IMG/VR virus record: IMGVR_UViG_3300032214_000555
Location: 1 to 63,571 of that record
From: a virus
Strand: one strand, 5' to 3'
DNA: 63,571 nt
This document shows positions 40,167 through 47,872 of this stretch, one piece after another (within the stretch, counting starts at the first letter, position 1; each line of letters begins with the position of its first letter). The notes below the pieces were generated by a model. That model was not told the origin of the DNA. It saw only the letters and a program-made list of their open reading frames with translations, and did no database searches. Position numbers and translations under genes: made by a program.

Positions 40167-40328
40167 ATGAGTTGGATAAAAAGTAGATGGACAATGAGAA
40201 AAACCGGTAACTCATTTAGAGATGATGTTAGTTGGAATATAGTTTACCAATGGCAGGATTGTTATGGTGATGTATGGTTGGCGGAAAGTAGATGGGGATT
40301 TAGAGTTAAAACAAACGAAAACAGATAG
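40167..40328 (+). CDS. Small Trp-rich protein
   Basis: A 53-residue protein with five tryptophans (SWIKSRWTMRK, VYQWQDCYGDVWLAESRWG). Stop shares one base with the GTG start of the next gene. Unknown. Confidence 0.55.
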   Translation: MSWIKSRWTMRKTGNSFRDDVSWNIVYQWQDCYGDVWLAESRWGFRVKTNENR

Positions 40329-40669
40329 TGTTAAACATCAAAAATCAAGACAAACTATTGGGTAAAACAATCTATTCTAAATTCCTACCACAAATGGGGG
40401 AATGGAAGGTGTTTAGTGTTTTAAGAGATGAACGTACGTTCGATATACGAATCCAAAACACCAAAACCCGCGACATGGATAGAATCTATTTAGATAGACA
40501 ACCCTACTTTGACCCAACTTCTTTTGAACCTAAATACAGGCTGATAGGATACTGTAAAATCAAAGGTGAGGAAAAATCGAAATTGATTGGGAAACATCAA
40601 ATTCAAGATATGGATATGCTTTTAATCCAAATGGTAACGGTGTTAAATAAAATGAGACCTACGACATAA
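40328..40669 (+). CDS. LTI-family paralogue 1
   Basis: A 113-residue protein from a GTG start. It opens LNIKNQDKLLGKTI and continues GEWKVFSVLRDERTFDIRI, the pattern shared by nine small proteins between 40.3 and 49.6 kb: L-x-I-x-N-x-E-K-L followed by W/Y-containing strands and a C-terminal helix. Function unknown. Confidence 0.65.
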   Translation: MLNIKNQDKLLGKTIYSKFLPQMGEWKVFSVLRDERTFDIRIQNTKTRDMDRIYLDRQPYFDPTSFEPKYRLIGYCKIKGEEKSKLIGKHQIQDMDMLLIQMVTVLNKMRPTT

Positions 40670-40698
40670 TAAAGAATTAAAAAATAAACAAAAAAGTT

Positions 40699-41202
40699 AT
40701 GAAAAAATTATTAGTAATTGCAGGAGTATTAGTATCATCCTTATCTTATGGACAGGATAAACACAATCATAAACTAATCCACACAATTGGTGGAGTGAGT
40801 GGATTTACAACAAATTCTCAAAATCCCTCAATGATTTTTGGTGGGTGGATTGATTTTGGAAAAGTAGGTATTGAATTTAAACGTGGTATGACTTTGGGTG
40901 ATGAAGACTTTACAAACCTTACTAATACAAACATACATACTATTAGTAGCACTTTTAGAAATCTAGGTATATTTGTTCCTCTATTCAGTATATCACGCCA
41001 CAGAGATGCAAATGTGTTTGTTTCTATGGGTGGGCAACTTGCTGATAATATTACCACAAAAGGAAATAAAAAATCTAATAGTCCTTATGGTGGGTTTGGT
41101 ATTGATTTTTCTTTTGGTCCTGATAATAGAGCAATCATTAGAACGGAATATCAGATTTCCAAAATATCAACCATAGGATTGGGAGTTGGATATAAATTTT
41201 AG
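40699..41202 (+). CDS. Exported outer-membrane barrel-like protein
   Basis: A 167-residue protein with a signal peptide ending SYGQ (residue 19). The mature chain has amphipathic strands (GIEFKRGMTLGDEDF, GYKF at the C-terminus) and ends in aromatic Phe, typical of outer-membrane barrels. Similar in design to 11290. Role unknown; it may modify the host surface. Confidence 0.75.
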   Translation: MKKLLVIAGVLVSSLSYGQDKHNHKLIHTIGGVSGFTTNSQNPSMIFGGWIDFGKVGIEFKRGMTLGDEDFTNLTNTNIHTISSTFRNLGIFVPLFSISRHRDANVFVSMGGQLADNITTKGNKKSNSPYGGFGIDFSFGPDNRAIIRTEYQISKISTIGLGVGYKF

Positions 41203-41204
41203 AG

Positions 41205-41555
41205 ATGATTAAAATAGAAAATTATAAGGGTTTAATTGGTGAAGATTTAAATGAATGGTATTCGGTATCCGAAGCATTTGAGTTAGAGGATGCGTATGTA
41301 TTTGTTATTAAATCGTATTTAGACCACCTATCGGAATTTACTTATAGATTGAGTAGAACTCCTAATCATGGGTTCTATCAGTTATCTATTTCAAACGACG
41401 TTCCAGCAACTCCTTTTCATTCTACGACTAAGGTATTGGGTGATTTGTTGATAAATCATGCTAACATATCAAACAAGTTTATGATTAAACGTAATATGTT
41501 ATCTCTTGCACAATCAATCCCATCTATTCTCAATACTAAAAAAGAACGTCAATGA
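41205..41555 (+). CDS. LTI-family paralogue 2 (divergent)
   Basis: A 116-residue protein opening MIKIENYKGLIGEDLNEWYSV, a divergent form of the LTI-family N-terminus. The C-terminal helix is basic. Overlaps the next small gene by four bases. Unknown function. Confidence 0.6.
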   Translation: MIKIENYKGLIGEDLNEWYSVSEAFELEDAYVFVIKSYLDHLSEFTYRLSRTPNHGFYQLSISNDVPATPFHSTTKVLGDLLINHANISNKFMIKRNMLSLAQSIPSILNTKKERQ

Positions 41556-41641
41556 TTAACACCTGTATAATAGGACTTGGTGTTTTATTTGTAGGGTTCT
41601 GTTTGGGAATGATTTTGATGTGGTTAATAGAAGATGAATAA
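41552..41641 (+). CDS. Very small membrane peptide
   Basis: A 29-residue single membrane helix (IIGLGVLFVGFCLGMILMW) started by ATGA overlap. Real but minimal, or a by-product of the overlap. Confidence 0.45.
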   Translation: MINTCIIGLGVLFVGFCLGMILMWLIEDE

Positions 41642-41660
41642 AAAATAATTCAGAAAGTGC

Positions 41661-41691
41661 TTGTTTTTTTGCTCACAATTTCGTATCTTTA
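41661..41691 (+). promoter_or_regulatory. Bacteroidota-type promoter
   Basis: TTG at 41661, 20 bases, TATCTTTA. Core TTTTTTTGCTCACAATTT matches 25622. Confidence 0.8.
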
Positions 41692-41738
41692 ATACGTGGT
41701 TGAGAGACAACGAATCATCCCCTCCCTCCACTTCTGAT

Positions 41739-42008
41739 ATGAATAATATGACCGTTAATTTTGAGAACGAACGTAGAAATGCCATTCAAGAGTTGAAAGG
41801 TGTAATTGGTAAAGAGTGTAGTGAAAACTTCTCTCCTACCCTAAGAGCTAAGTTAGTTGATTTTGATGAGTTCCATGATGTATGTACTATGGAGGTTGTT
41901 AAATCCCCTTATACATCTATGAAAAGTATGGGTTCTCTTAATGAGGATAGAGTAGGTGAGAAATACACCGCTCCCGCATCTCGCATTTGGAACGCATTTT
42001 TCTTCTAA
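41739..42008 (+). CDS. Early-type hypothetical protein
   Basis: An 89-residue protein from ATG 41739, after a leader ending CTTCTGAT; an earlier in-frame start lies in the promoter. Charged N-terminal helix, C-terminus IWNAFFF. CGT-type Arg codons as in other promoter-module genes. Unknown function. Confidence 0.65.
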   Translation: MNNMTVNFENERRNAIQELKGVIGKECSENFSPTLRAKLVDFDEFHDVCTMEVVKSPYTSMKSMGSLNEDRVGEKYTAPASRIWNAFFF

Positions 42009-42027
42009 TCTTTAAACCCCCTATATT

Positions 42028-42276
42028 ATGAGTTACGTTAAATTTGATAGACATGCCAATATGAGTTCGGAAACCCGTCGAGAGATATTGGATATTATTG
42101 GTGAGGTTGATTACAATACAGGCTTCGACCTTATGAATATGTTGTATGGGTTATTTGATGGATACCTTTACGATGATTTACTACCTGTGGTAACTAGACA
42201 TCCCGACCAATTACTTTACAATAGAGTAAAAAAGGTGGTTTTAACTGTCAAAAAATATCCAAAAATAAATGGGTAA
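42028..42276 (+). CDS. Hypothetical protein
   Basis: An 82-residue helical protein (SSETRREILDIIGEVDYN, RVKKVVLTVKKYP). Co-transcribed with 41739. No family recognised. Confidence 0.65.
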   Translation: MSYVKFDRHANMSSETRREILDIIGEVDYNTGFDLMNMLYGLFDGYLYDDLLPVVTRHPDQLLYNRVKKVVLTVKKYPKING

Positions 42277-42280
42277 ATGC

Positions 42281-42311
42281 TTGAATATATGAGCAGAATT
42301 TCGTATCTTTA
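42281..42311 (+). promoter_or_regulatory. Bacteroidota-type promoter
   Basis: TTG at 42281, 20 bases, TATCTTTA; overlaps little with the preceding stop and drives 42370. Confidence 0.8.
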
Positions 42312-42369
42312 TTATATGTGAGGTTCGTAGTACCCCACTTTAAAACTTAAAATCTAAAACAAAATTATT

Positions 42370-42840
42370 ATGGCTACTTCAAATTTTCACAACGTTAATG
42401 CTTCTCACATCTTCGCAGTTCAATTAGAAGATACCTATGAGTACGATGATTTAATCGACAATATCAAATCCGGTCTTAAAGAGACAGGTGAGTTCAATTT
42501 ACTTACAAAATCAGACCCTAACGAATTACGTTCTTACCCATCTACCGGCATTGGTTCATTAGACTGTTATGTTGAAGATAATGATGGTAATGGTATTGTG
42601 GTTACAGTTACGGCAGTTGTTCGTTCTGGTTACTACGATGGTGTTAATTTAGATTGGCATCTACACTTTGAAGAGTATGGTGAATCTGTTGAACATTTAC
42701 TACCACAAGCAGAGATTGAGCAAAATCGTTTGATAGAGTTAGTTGAAACGGTGTTCGCAGAATACACTACTCCATTAGGAGTTACTGCTCAATTCTCCAA
42801 TGGAGAAACGATTTATCATTCAACAACCTATCAAAAATAA
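42370..42840 (+). CDS. Early-type hypothetical protein
   Basis: A 156-residue acidic protein with its own promoter and, downstream, a terminator-promoter overlap, so it is a single-gene unit. Beta-rich centre (IVVTVTAVVRSGYYDG, LDWHLHFEEYG). No recognised family. Codon use is of the CGT-rich, high-expression kind. Confidence 0.7.
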   Translation: MATSNFHNVNASHIFAVQLEDTYEYDDLIDNIKSGLKETGEFNLLTKSDPNELRSYPSTGIGSLDCYVEDNDGNGIVVTVTAVVRSGYYDGVNLDWHLHFEEYGESVEHLLPQAEIEQNRLIELVETVFAEYTTPLGVTAQFSNGETIYHSTTYQK

Positions 42841-42847
42841 ATGAAAT

Positions 42848-42876
42848 AATGCTTGACTTTTTGCCAAGCATTTTGT
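42848..42876 (+). terminator. Hairpin terminator overlapping a promoter
   Basis: AATGCTTG (42848) pairs perfectly with CAAGCATT (42865), then TTTT. The first arm contains the TTG of the next promoter, as at 5511. Confidence 0.7.
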
Positions 42877-42883
42877 ATCTTTA
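42853..42883 (+). promoter_or_regulatory. Bacteroidota-type promoter inside a hairpin
   Basis: TTG at 42853, 20 bases, TATCTTTA. Leader GTAGTTCGGGTTGAGCTAC forms a 7-bp hairpin and is repeated exactly at 44622. Confidence 0.8.
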
Positions 42884-42924
42884 CTATGTAGTTCGGGTTG
42901 AGCTACTTTAAACCCCTTTCCGAT

Positions 42925-43206
42925 ATGATTACTGAAACCCCAATTCCCGCTTTTAAACCTGTTTCTTTCTTAACTGACCTTCATTTGTTCATTGAGTATT
43001 GTAACGATTTCTACAACATTAAGACCGGTATGTACCCAGTTGCTACCAAAAAGGAAATCGTTGCCGCAATCGGTGAGTATCTTACAGAACCTCATGAATT
43101 TGAGATTCAGTTTGATTCCATAGATAGAGAGAATGTTCGTATGATATTAGAACCTTCTTACTCTCCGTTCGGTCCTGCTATCGAATTTACAGTTGTTGAA
43201 TCCTAA
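42925..43206 (+). CDS. Early-type hypothetical protein
   Basis: A 93-residue protein from ATG 42925 after CTTTCCGAT. Pro-rich start (ETPIPAFKPVSF) and acidic beta-rich end. Drives a unit with 43218-44569. Unknown function. Confidence 0.65.
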   Translation: MITETPIPAFKPVSFLTDLHLFIEYCNDFYNIKTGMYPVATKKEIVAAIGEYLTEPHEFEIQFDSIDRENVRMILEPSYSPFGPAIEFTVVES

Positions 43207-43217
43207 TCCCTACTATT

Positions 43218-43442
43218 ATGAATAAGTTTTCTAAAATTGAGTTACAAACTATTGCTGCCAATACAGATGCAGTTGGATTTGATAAGTTTTGTGAAGATAA
43301 TGGCATCAGAAACGTATGGTTAGATGTTACATTAACTGATTTCAACGATGGATACTACAATGTTGAATTGCCAGAGTACGGTATCAATGTTGCTTACTAC
43401 GGTGGTGTGTTAGATTTTATAGATGATTTAGAAGAAGAATAG
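43218..43442 (+). CDS. Hypothetical protein
   Basis: A 74-residue acidic protein (DKFCEDNGIRNVWLDVTLTD, YYGGVLDFIDDLEEE). Part of the unit from promoter 42853. No family recognised. Confidence 0.65.
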   Translation: MNKFSKIELQTIAANTDAVGFDKFCEDNGIRNVWLDVTLTDFNDGYYNVELPEYGINVAYYGGVLDFIDDLEEE

Positions 43443-43444
43443 AT

Positions 43445-43678
43445 ATGTTAGAAATAATTGGCTATGTTGCAATGGGATTGAGTATCCTATCATTTGCTTT
43501 CTCTAAACAGAAATTGGTTAGAACTACTAACGCAGTTGCTTGTTTGGTATGGGTATGGTATGGGTTCTTAATTCAGAACAATCCAACCATAATTGTCAAT
43601 ATTATGGTATGTATGGTACATATCCATTGGTTTGTTAATAGATGGTGCAGAATAAATAAGTTAAACCGTAAATCCTAA
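43445..43678 (+). CDS. SemiSWEET/YgjV-like three-helix membrane protein
   Basis: A 77-residue protein with three predicted membrane helices (IIGYVAMGLSILSFAFS, then AVACLVWVWYGFLI, then PTIIVNIMVCMVHIHWFV). Size and the small-residue first helix resemble SemiSWEET-type half-transporters, which dimerise to move sugars, or YgjV-like proteins. No diagnostic PQ motif is present, so this is tentative. Stop overlaps the next start by one base. Confidence 0.55.
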   Translation: MLEIIGYVAMGLSILSFAFSKQKLVRTTNAVACLVWVWYGFLIQNNPTIIVNIMVCMVHIHWFVNRWCRINKLNRKS

Positions 43679-43875
43679 TGAAAAAAAACAACGATGTAAT
43701 AGGTGAGGGATTGGGGATACTAATCCTTTTCACATTTATAGTTTTGGTAATAGTAAAGCTTGAATGGTATATCGATATACCTTGGATAGTTGTATTTGCT
43801 CCTATATGGTTGCCTCTTATAACTGTTTTTATAGTCGGTTTCATTATGGGATTTACAGAACCACCTAAAAAGTAA
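43678..43875 (+). CDS. Small two-pass membrane protein
   Basis: A 65-residue protein with two membrane helices (LGILILFTFIVLVIVK, then WIVVFAPIWLPLITVFIVGF). Coupled to the upstream membrane gene. Function unknown. Confidence 0.65.
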   Translation: MKKNNDVIGEGLGILILFTFIVLVIVKLEWYIDIPWIVVFAPIWLPLITVFIVGFIMGFTEPPKK

Positions 43876-43879
43876 AGTA

Positions 43880-44170
43880 ATGCTAACTATAAAAAACATA
43901 GAGAAATTAGAGAACCAAAAGGTAAACCAAGATTGGGAGGTGGCTTCGATTTATGAAGCACCATCTACATATCGTATAACCATACGAAGCGTATTTTTTC
44001 CATACCAAAGGGTAGCGGAGTTAAGTAGGTTTGTTGAGTTTAACAATAATGGTATAGGTCATTATTACTTTTTTAATGAGCAAGGAAGAAAAACCCATAC
44101 TTCTTTGGTATTAGAACAAATTAAATATATGGGTAATATAGTAAATGCACTAAATTGGTTTACCTTATAA
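43880..44170 (+). CDS. LTI-family paralogue 3
   Basis: A 96-residue protein opening MLTIKNIEKLENQKVNQDW, then YEAPSTYRITIRS. The C-terminal helix LVLEQIKYMGNIVNALNW closes the fold. One of the clearest members of the nine-gene family. Unknown function. Confidence 0.7.
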   Translation: MLTIKNIEKLENQKVNQDWEVASIYEAPSTYRITIRSVFFPYQRVAELSRFVEFNNNGIGHYYFFNEQGRKTHTSLVLEQIKYMGNIVNALNWFTL

Positions 44171-44173
44171 GAT

Positions 44174-44569
44174 ATGCTAACAATACAAAACCCTCGTAAG
44201 GATGTACATCACATCAACGGATTTGAAAGTGGTGGGTATAGATTGGTAGATGGTGGATTGAGTGGTGAAGGTTTAGACCATTTATCACCAGAAGCTCCAT
44301 ACTATACATTTTTCTGGTCTTATGGTGATGAGCCAGTAAGAAAGATTAAAGTTAGAATAAAGAGAACCCCTATAACTGATGACCCAAATCGCATATCACG
44401 ATATGGTATCAGCTATGGTATCAAATTTTACAAAAAGATAGAGAATAGTCCAACTTGGGAAGAGATATGGAAAGATATTATCAACAGAAACGATATAATA
44501 GATTCAAAGAAATTCTACCTTAAAATGCTTGCTTCAATTGAGTGGTTAAAAAACAGAGGATTATTTTAA
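44174..44569 (+). CDS. LTI-family paralogue 4
   Basis: A 131-residue protein opening MLTIQNPRK and ending with the family-type helix FYLKMLASIEWLKNRG. The middle (GDEPVRKIKVRIKRTP) is basic beta structure. Adjacent to paralogue 3, suggesting tandem duplication. Confidence 0.65.
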   Translation: MLTIQNPRKDVHHINGFESGGYRLVDGGLSGEGLDHLSPEAPYYTFFWSYGDEPVRKIKVRIKRTPITDDPNRISRYGISYGIKFYKKIENSPTWEEIWKDIINRNDIIDSKKFYLKMLASIEWLKNRGLF

Positions 44570-44587
44570 AAATAATTAAAGTTTTGC

Positions 44588-44618
44588 TTGTTTTTTTGCG
44601 CGGAATTTCGTACTTTTA
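44588..44618 (+). promoter_or_regulatory. Bacteroidota-type promoter
   Basis: TTG at 44588, 20 bases, TACTTTTA; the 5' leader hairpin is identical to that at 42888, ending CTTTCCGAT before the ATG. Confidence 0.8.
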
Positions 44619-44658
44619 CTATGTAGTTCGGGTTGAGCTACTTTAAACACTTTCCGAT

Positions 44659-45018
44659 ATGAGCTTACCATTTAACCTTAGTTCCCTTTTAGAAACCGCT
44701 TCTCTTGTAGAAGGTTACGGTGTTATTAAAAATGCTTTCCCTGTTAAGGGACAGTTTGTTGATAGGGTTATTACCTATCCAGAAGCAGTGTTCGATGCAC
44801 TTGCGGATGTTGCAGAAGATTACCAAGATTGGCCTGAGGACCAAGGGTTTGGTTCTTCTGATATGGCTTATGCCCGTAAGTCATTCATCGATACGATGAT
44901 TTCTATTGCTAATTTACGTGGTTATTACGAAACCAAATTCCAACCTTACTTAAAAGTGGTTGAGTATTCAGAGGTTGAGTATCATGAACAACAACTGCGT
45001 AGAGAGCAGGGATTGTAA
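44659..45018 (+). CDS. Early-type hypothetical protein
   Basis: A 119-residue protein after the CTTTCCGATATG module. Helical and acidic (YPEAVFDALADVAEDYQDW). No domain recognised. Confidence 0.65.
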   Translation: MSLPFNLSSLLETASLVEGYGVIKNAFPVKGQFVDRVITYPEAVFDALADVAEDYQDWPEDQGFGSSDMAYARKSFIDTMISIANLRGYYETKFQPYLKVVEYSEVEYHEQQLRREQGL

Positions 45019-45052
45019 TTCTATTATTTGTTAAACCTTAAAATCTAAAATT

Positions 45053-45379
45053 ATGTTATACGATTCTTATGATGTTGAAGTTCTTGCTGACCGTTTAGAG
45101 ATGGAAGCAGAGGTTATTAGAGAGATGAATGAGCTCTGTGCGTTTGAATTTACCTTTAAGACCGGAGCCGAATATCTTTCAGCACGTCTAAATGGTTATA
45201 TTGAGGCATACAGAAATGTCCGTATTGAGGTAATCACTTCCGAAGGTTGGAATATTGATTTTCCCGCACATAGTGAAGAGGAATACTTTCAATGTTTAAA
45301 TAGTGCATATAAAAATGGTGATAAAATCATCAAAGTATATGCTAATTTAGACCATTATGAACCAAAAGATTGGTACTAA
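45053..45379 (+). CDS. Hypothetical acidic protein
   Basis: A 108-residue protein, N-terminal helix VLADRLEMEAEVIREMNELC and a beta-rich C-terminal half. Same unit as 44659. Unknown function. Confidence 0.65.
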   Translation: MLYDSYDVEVLADRLEMEAEVIREMNELCAFEFTFKTGAEYLSARLNGYIEAYRNVRIEVITSEGWNIDFPAHSEEEYFQCLNSAYKNGDKIIKVYANLDHYEPKDWY

Positions 45380-45380
45380 T

Positions 45381-45617
45381 ATGGAAATGGTAGGATGTAT
45401 AAAATGCGGGTATGATATGCCCGCATTACGATTTGCTTTATATGGGTTCAAATCCTGTGTAAATTGTAGCACAACCGAAAGGGTTGGTGGTGTCCCTATA
45501 ACAAACCACAAAACAGGAAATACTATTCAGATTGTCCCTAAATCAGTAGCTGAAAATCTTATACGTTTATCACAACGACAAGGTTACGGTGTATGTAAGG
45601 GAATGAAACATAACTAA
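45381..45617 (+). CDS. Small zinc-ribbon-like protein
   Basis: A 78-residue protein from ATG 45381, two bases after the previous stop; an in-frame ATG at 45357 would overlap it. CIKCGYDMP and SCVNCSTTER give a CxxC...CxxC zinc site. The C-terminal half is basic. Function unknown. Confidence 0.65.
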   Translation: MEMVGCIKCGYDMPALRFALYGFKSCVNCSTTERVGGVPITNHKTGNTIQIVPKSVAENLIRLSQRQGYGVCKGMKHN

Positions 45618-45618
45618 T

Positions 45619-45954
45619 ATGAAACTATTAAACGGTATAGGGATTATCATTATTGCCCAAGTAATCTCTTTTATACAATTGCAAGGACAAGTGAAATGGC
45701 CCTGGGCAAAAGACCATCCGTTAGCAATGATGTTATTCGGATTACCCATTGGTTATATGTTTATCAAATCTACCGGCATTATAAATGAGGTGACCGGTGA
45801 GACCTGGCCTGGTCGTTTAATCGGACAAGCAGTAGGTATTGTTATATTCTCTATAATGAGCTGGGTTCTATTCAAAGAGCCACTAACAATCAAAACAAGT
45901 GTGTGTATTGCACTAGCATTATCTGTGGTAGTTATACAGATATTTTGGAAATAG
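45619..45954 (+). CDS. Four-helix membrane protein
   Basis: A 111-residue protein with four hydrophobic segments at about residues 4-20, 34-50, 70-88 and 92-110. The last ends VVIQIFWK. Small-transporter-like, as seen in hypothetical proteins of large marine phages; function unknown. Confidence 0.7.
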   Translation: MKLLNGIGIIIIAQVISFIQLQGQVKWPWAKDHPLAMMLFGLPIGYMFIKSTGIINEVTGETWPGRLIGQAVGIVIFSIMSWVLFKEPLTIKTSVCIALALSVVVIQIFWK

Positions 45955-45956
45955 AC

Positions 45957-45987
45957 TTGTAAAAGTGGAAAATTTGTCGTATATTTA
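45957..45987 (+). promoter_or_regulatory. Bacteroidota-type promoter
   Basis: TTG at 45957, 20 bases, TATATTTA; ATG of 45995 lies only eight bases downstream, so the mRNA is nearly leaderless. Confidence 0.75.
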
Positions 45988-45994
45988 GAACAAT

Positions 45995-46456
45995 ATGGAA
46001 ACAGAAGACGGGGTATATAACCCAAATCATTGGCAAGATTTATTACTACAAGCACTCAAAGATGATGAAGATTCTAGTGCATTATTAGGTGCTATGGCAT
46101 CTGTGCTCGGACCATCTGCTTTGCTTGATAAAAAACCTACATCGGAAAAGTCCAATTTTGTAAAACTATCCAACCCTGAAAAGTTGGCAAGTGATTATGC
46201 TCTATTAAGTGGGGATAGTGTTACAATAAAATATATGGGAGAGAATTCGGATTCATACAACTATCTGTATAGGGTAAGAACTAAACCTACTAATGCGGGA
46301 GAAATGCGTATAATGAAGAAAAAAAAGTATGGTTGTGTATATGTTGAGTTTGATTGCCAAAACGGAGGTAGAGATGGTAGACGATATGAAATGGATGAAT
46401 TTTCCGATTTTCAAAAGTTTATGGGATTGATTACAGATGTGATTTATAAATTTTAA
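45995..46456 (+). CDS. LTI-family paralogue 5 with N-terminal extension
   Basis: A 153-residue protein. Residues 1-47 are extra; residues 48 onward (FVKLSNPEKLASDYA, VTIKYMGENSDSYNYLYRV) match the family core. C-terminal helix DFQKFMGLITDVIYKF. Nearly leaderless transcript predicted. Confidence 0.65.
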   Translation: METEDGVYNPNHWQDLLLQALKDDEDSSALLGAMASVLGPSALLDKKPTSEKSNFVKLSNPEKLASDYALLSGDSVTIKYMGENSDSYNYLYRVRTKPTNAGEMRIMKKKKYGCVYVEFDCQNGGRDGRRYEMDEFSDFQKFMGLITDVIYKF

Positions 46457-46461
46457 AATAT

Positions 46462-46542
46462 ATGGATACAATTATAGTAGTTGCTCTATGTGTGGGTATA
46501 GTTTTATGGTTTGATTATTTGGATACATTTGATAAGAAATGA
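46462..46542 (+). CDS. Very small membrane peptide
   Basis: A 26-residue peptide with a single membrane helix (TIIVVALCVGIVLWF) and a charged end; overlaps the next start by four bases. Confidence 0.45.
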   Translation: MDTIIVVALCVGIVLWFDYLDTFDKK

Positions 46543-46733
46543 CATTAGAACAGGCAGAATTTGTTAAAGAATTTAGAGTTGTATTAGGGTATAGTTGGAG
46601 AGCAATCCATATTGAGTGGTGTGACCAATATGAGAATAATACAATTCAGAAAGGAAATCAGTTGAAAGGTATGGAGTTGTGTAAAGAAGCAATGAAACTA
46701 CTAAATGAGAAAATGGAAGATGGTTGGAGCTAA
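46539..46733 (+). CDS. Small hypothetical protein
   Basis: A 64-residue protein started by ATGA overlap. Helical, with LGYSWRAIHIEWCDQYEN recalling small phage helix-turn-helix-like proteins of no known function. Confidence 0.6.
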   Translation: MTLEQAEFVKEFRVVLGYSWRAIHIEWCDQYENNTIQKGNQLKGMELCKEAMKLLNEKMEDGWS

Positions 46734-46734
46734 T

Positions 46735-46851
46735 ATGTTATATAAAATAGGAGTTGTAATTGGAATATTTGTCAGCATTACCTTACTAAAATGGTTTGAA
46801 AATGGTAGTGTAAAAAGAAGAAAAGCAAAGAAATGGAACAAAAACCGTTAA
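46735..46851 (+). CDS. Small membrane protein with basic tail
   Basis: A 38-residue protein: membrane helix (IGVVIGIFVSITLLKWF) followed by a strongly basic tail (KRRKAKKWNKNR). Overlaps the next gene by 19 bases. Confidence 0.5.
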   Translation: MLYKIGVVIGIFVSITLLKWFENGSVKRRKAKKWNKNR

Positions 46852-47042
46852 GTTTAGGCATCGAAGTGATGACCGGAATACAGAATGAATCTAATAAATT
46901 CATCGAATCCTTAAAGCAAGCAAACGAACACTTTTTGATATGTAAATCTGAGGAGTGGTATGAGGGTTGTAAGGAGGGATACGAATTAGGATTGATACAA
47001 ATGCACTTAAATATAATTAGAAATGAATCAGAAACTGAATGA
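46833..47042 (+). CDS. Small hypothetical protein
   Basis: A 69-residue helical protein (NESNKFIESLKQANEHFLI, YEGCKEGYELGLIQMHLN). Overlaps both neighbours. Unknown. Confidence 0.6.
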   Translation: MEQKPLSLGIEVMTGIQNESNKFIESLKQANEHFLICKSEEWYEGCKEGYELGLIQMHLNIIRNESETE

Positions 47043-47139
47043 TTTTAAAGATTTTGGCATAGGTTGCCTGATATATGTTGGTGGTGTTCTTGCCACTATT
47101 TGGATATTGGAGGTAATATTAACATTATTATTTGGATAA
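47023..47139 (+). CDS. Small membrane protein
   Basis: A 38-residue protein with one membrane helix (IYVGGVLATIWILEVILTLL), starting inside the upstream gene in another frame and ending two bases before the next ATG. Confidence 0.5.
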   Translation: MNQKLNDFKDFGIGCLIYVGGVLATIWILEVILTLLFG

Positions 47140-47141
47140 AT

Positions 47142-47348
47142 ATGAAAAAGAAAATAGATTATATCATAAGAAAATTTGATGAATGGACGGCAATTTGGGT
47201 AGTATTTGGAATACTAGCATCTGCCGTATCATTCCAAATGTTCTATATTTTACACCTAAAATCACAACTTAAACTGTTTCAAACACATGAAAAAACTGCT
47301 CCTATTGCTGGGACTGACTCTGTCCTCATTCAAAAACGAACCCGATAA
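47142..47348 (+). CDS. Single-pass membrane protein
   Basis: A 68-residue protein from ATG 47142. Basic N-terminus (MKKKIDYIIRKFDEW), membrane helix at about 17-38, polar tail. Overlaps the SGNH gene start by 62 bases. Confidence 0.6.
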   Translation: MKKKIDYIIRKFDEWTAIWVVFGILASAVSFQMFYILHLKSQLKLFQTHEKTAPIAGTDSVLIQKRTR

Positions 47349-47871
47349 AATCCTATTTGTAGGTGATTCACTAACCGCATATAGTGGTGGGTGGCAACAC
47401 CAAATGAGTAGAATGCTACACGCAAAATACACCAATATTTCAAAGGGTGGGAAGCGGACTAAATGGATGGTAAATGAGTTAAAAAAACACGCAGATAATT
47501 CAGCAGGTTATACCAAAGTGGTAATCTACGGGGGTATTAACGACTCATTTAGTAGTGTTAAAGAGGACGATACGATTGACAACATAGCAAATATGGTTTA
47601 TATTGCAAAGGAAATGGGTGCAGAACCTATTGTCGTTGTAGGATATAACCCACAAAAGGTGAATGTTCGAACGATGTATTCAAACGAAATCGAAACGAAA
47701 TGCCGGAATAGATACATCAAATTACAGAAACGTATCCAAAAGGATATAACGATGTGCAATGTAATACCTATGGAGAATACAATAGACCGAACTGATTCTG
47801 ATGATGGTATTCACTTAAAGGCAAGTGGACATCAAAAATTCTATAAATGGGTGGTTAAAAACTTAGAATAA
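47287..47871 (+). CDS. Exported SGNH hydrolase
   Basis: A 194-residue protein. Hydrophobic residues 4-14 form a weak signal peptide, then GDSLT with catalytic Ser28, ISKGGKRTKWM (block II Gly), YGGINDS (block III Asn) and DDGIHLKASGH (Asp/His). A complete SGNH catalytic set. Likely a periplasmic esterase on sugars or lipids, unlike the other SGNH proteins here, which lack signals. Overlaps the upstream membrane gene. Confidence 0.85.
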   Translation: MKKLLLLLGLTLSSFKNEPDKILFVGDSLTAYSGGWQHQMSRMLHAKYTNISKGGKRTKWMVNELKKHADNSAGYTKVVIYGGINDSFSSVKEDDTIDNIANMVYIAKEMGAEPIVVVGYNPQKVNVRTMYSNEIETKCRNRYIKLQKRIQKDITMCNVIPMENTIDRTDSDDGIHLKASGHQKFYKWVVKNLE

Positions 47872-47872
47872 A

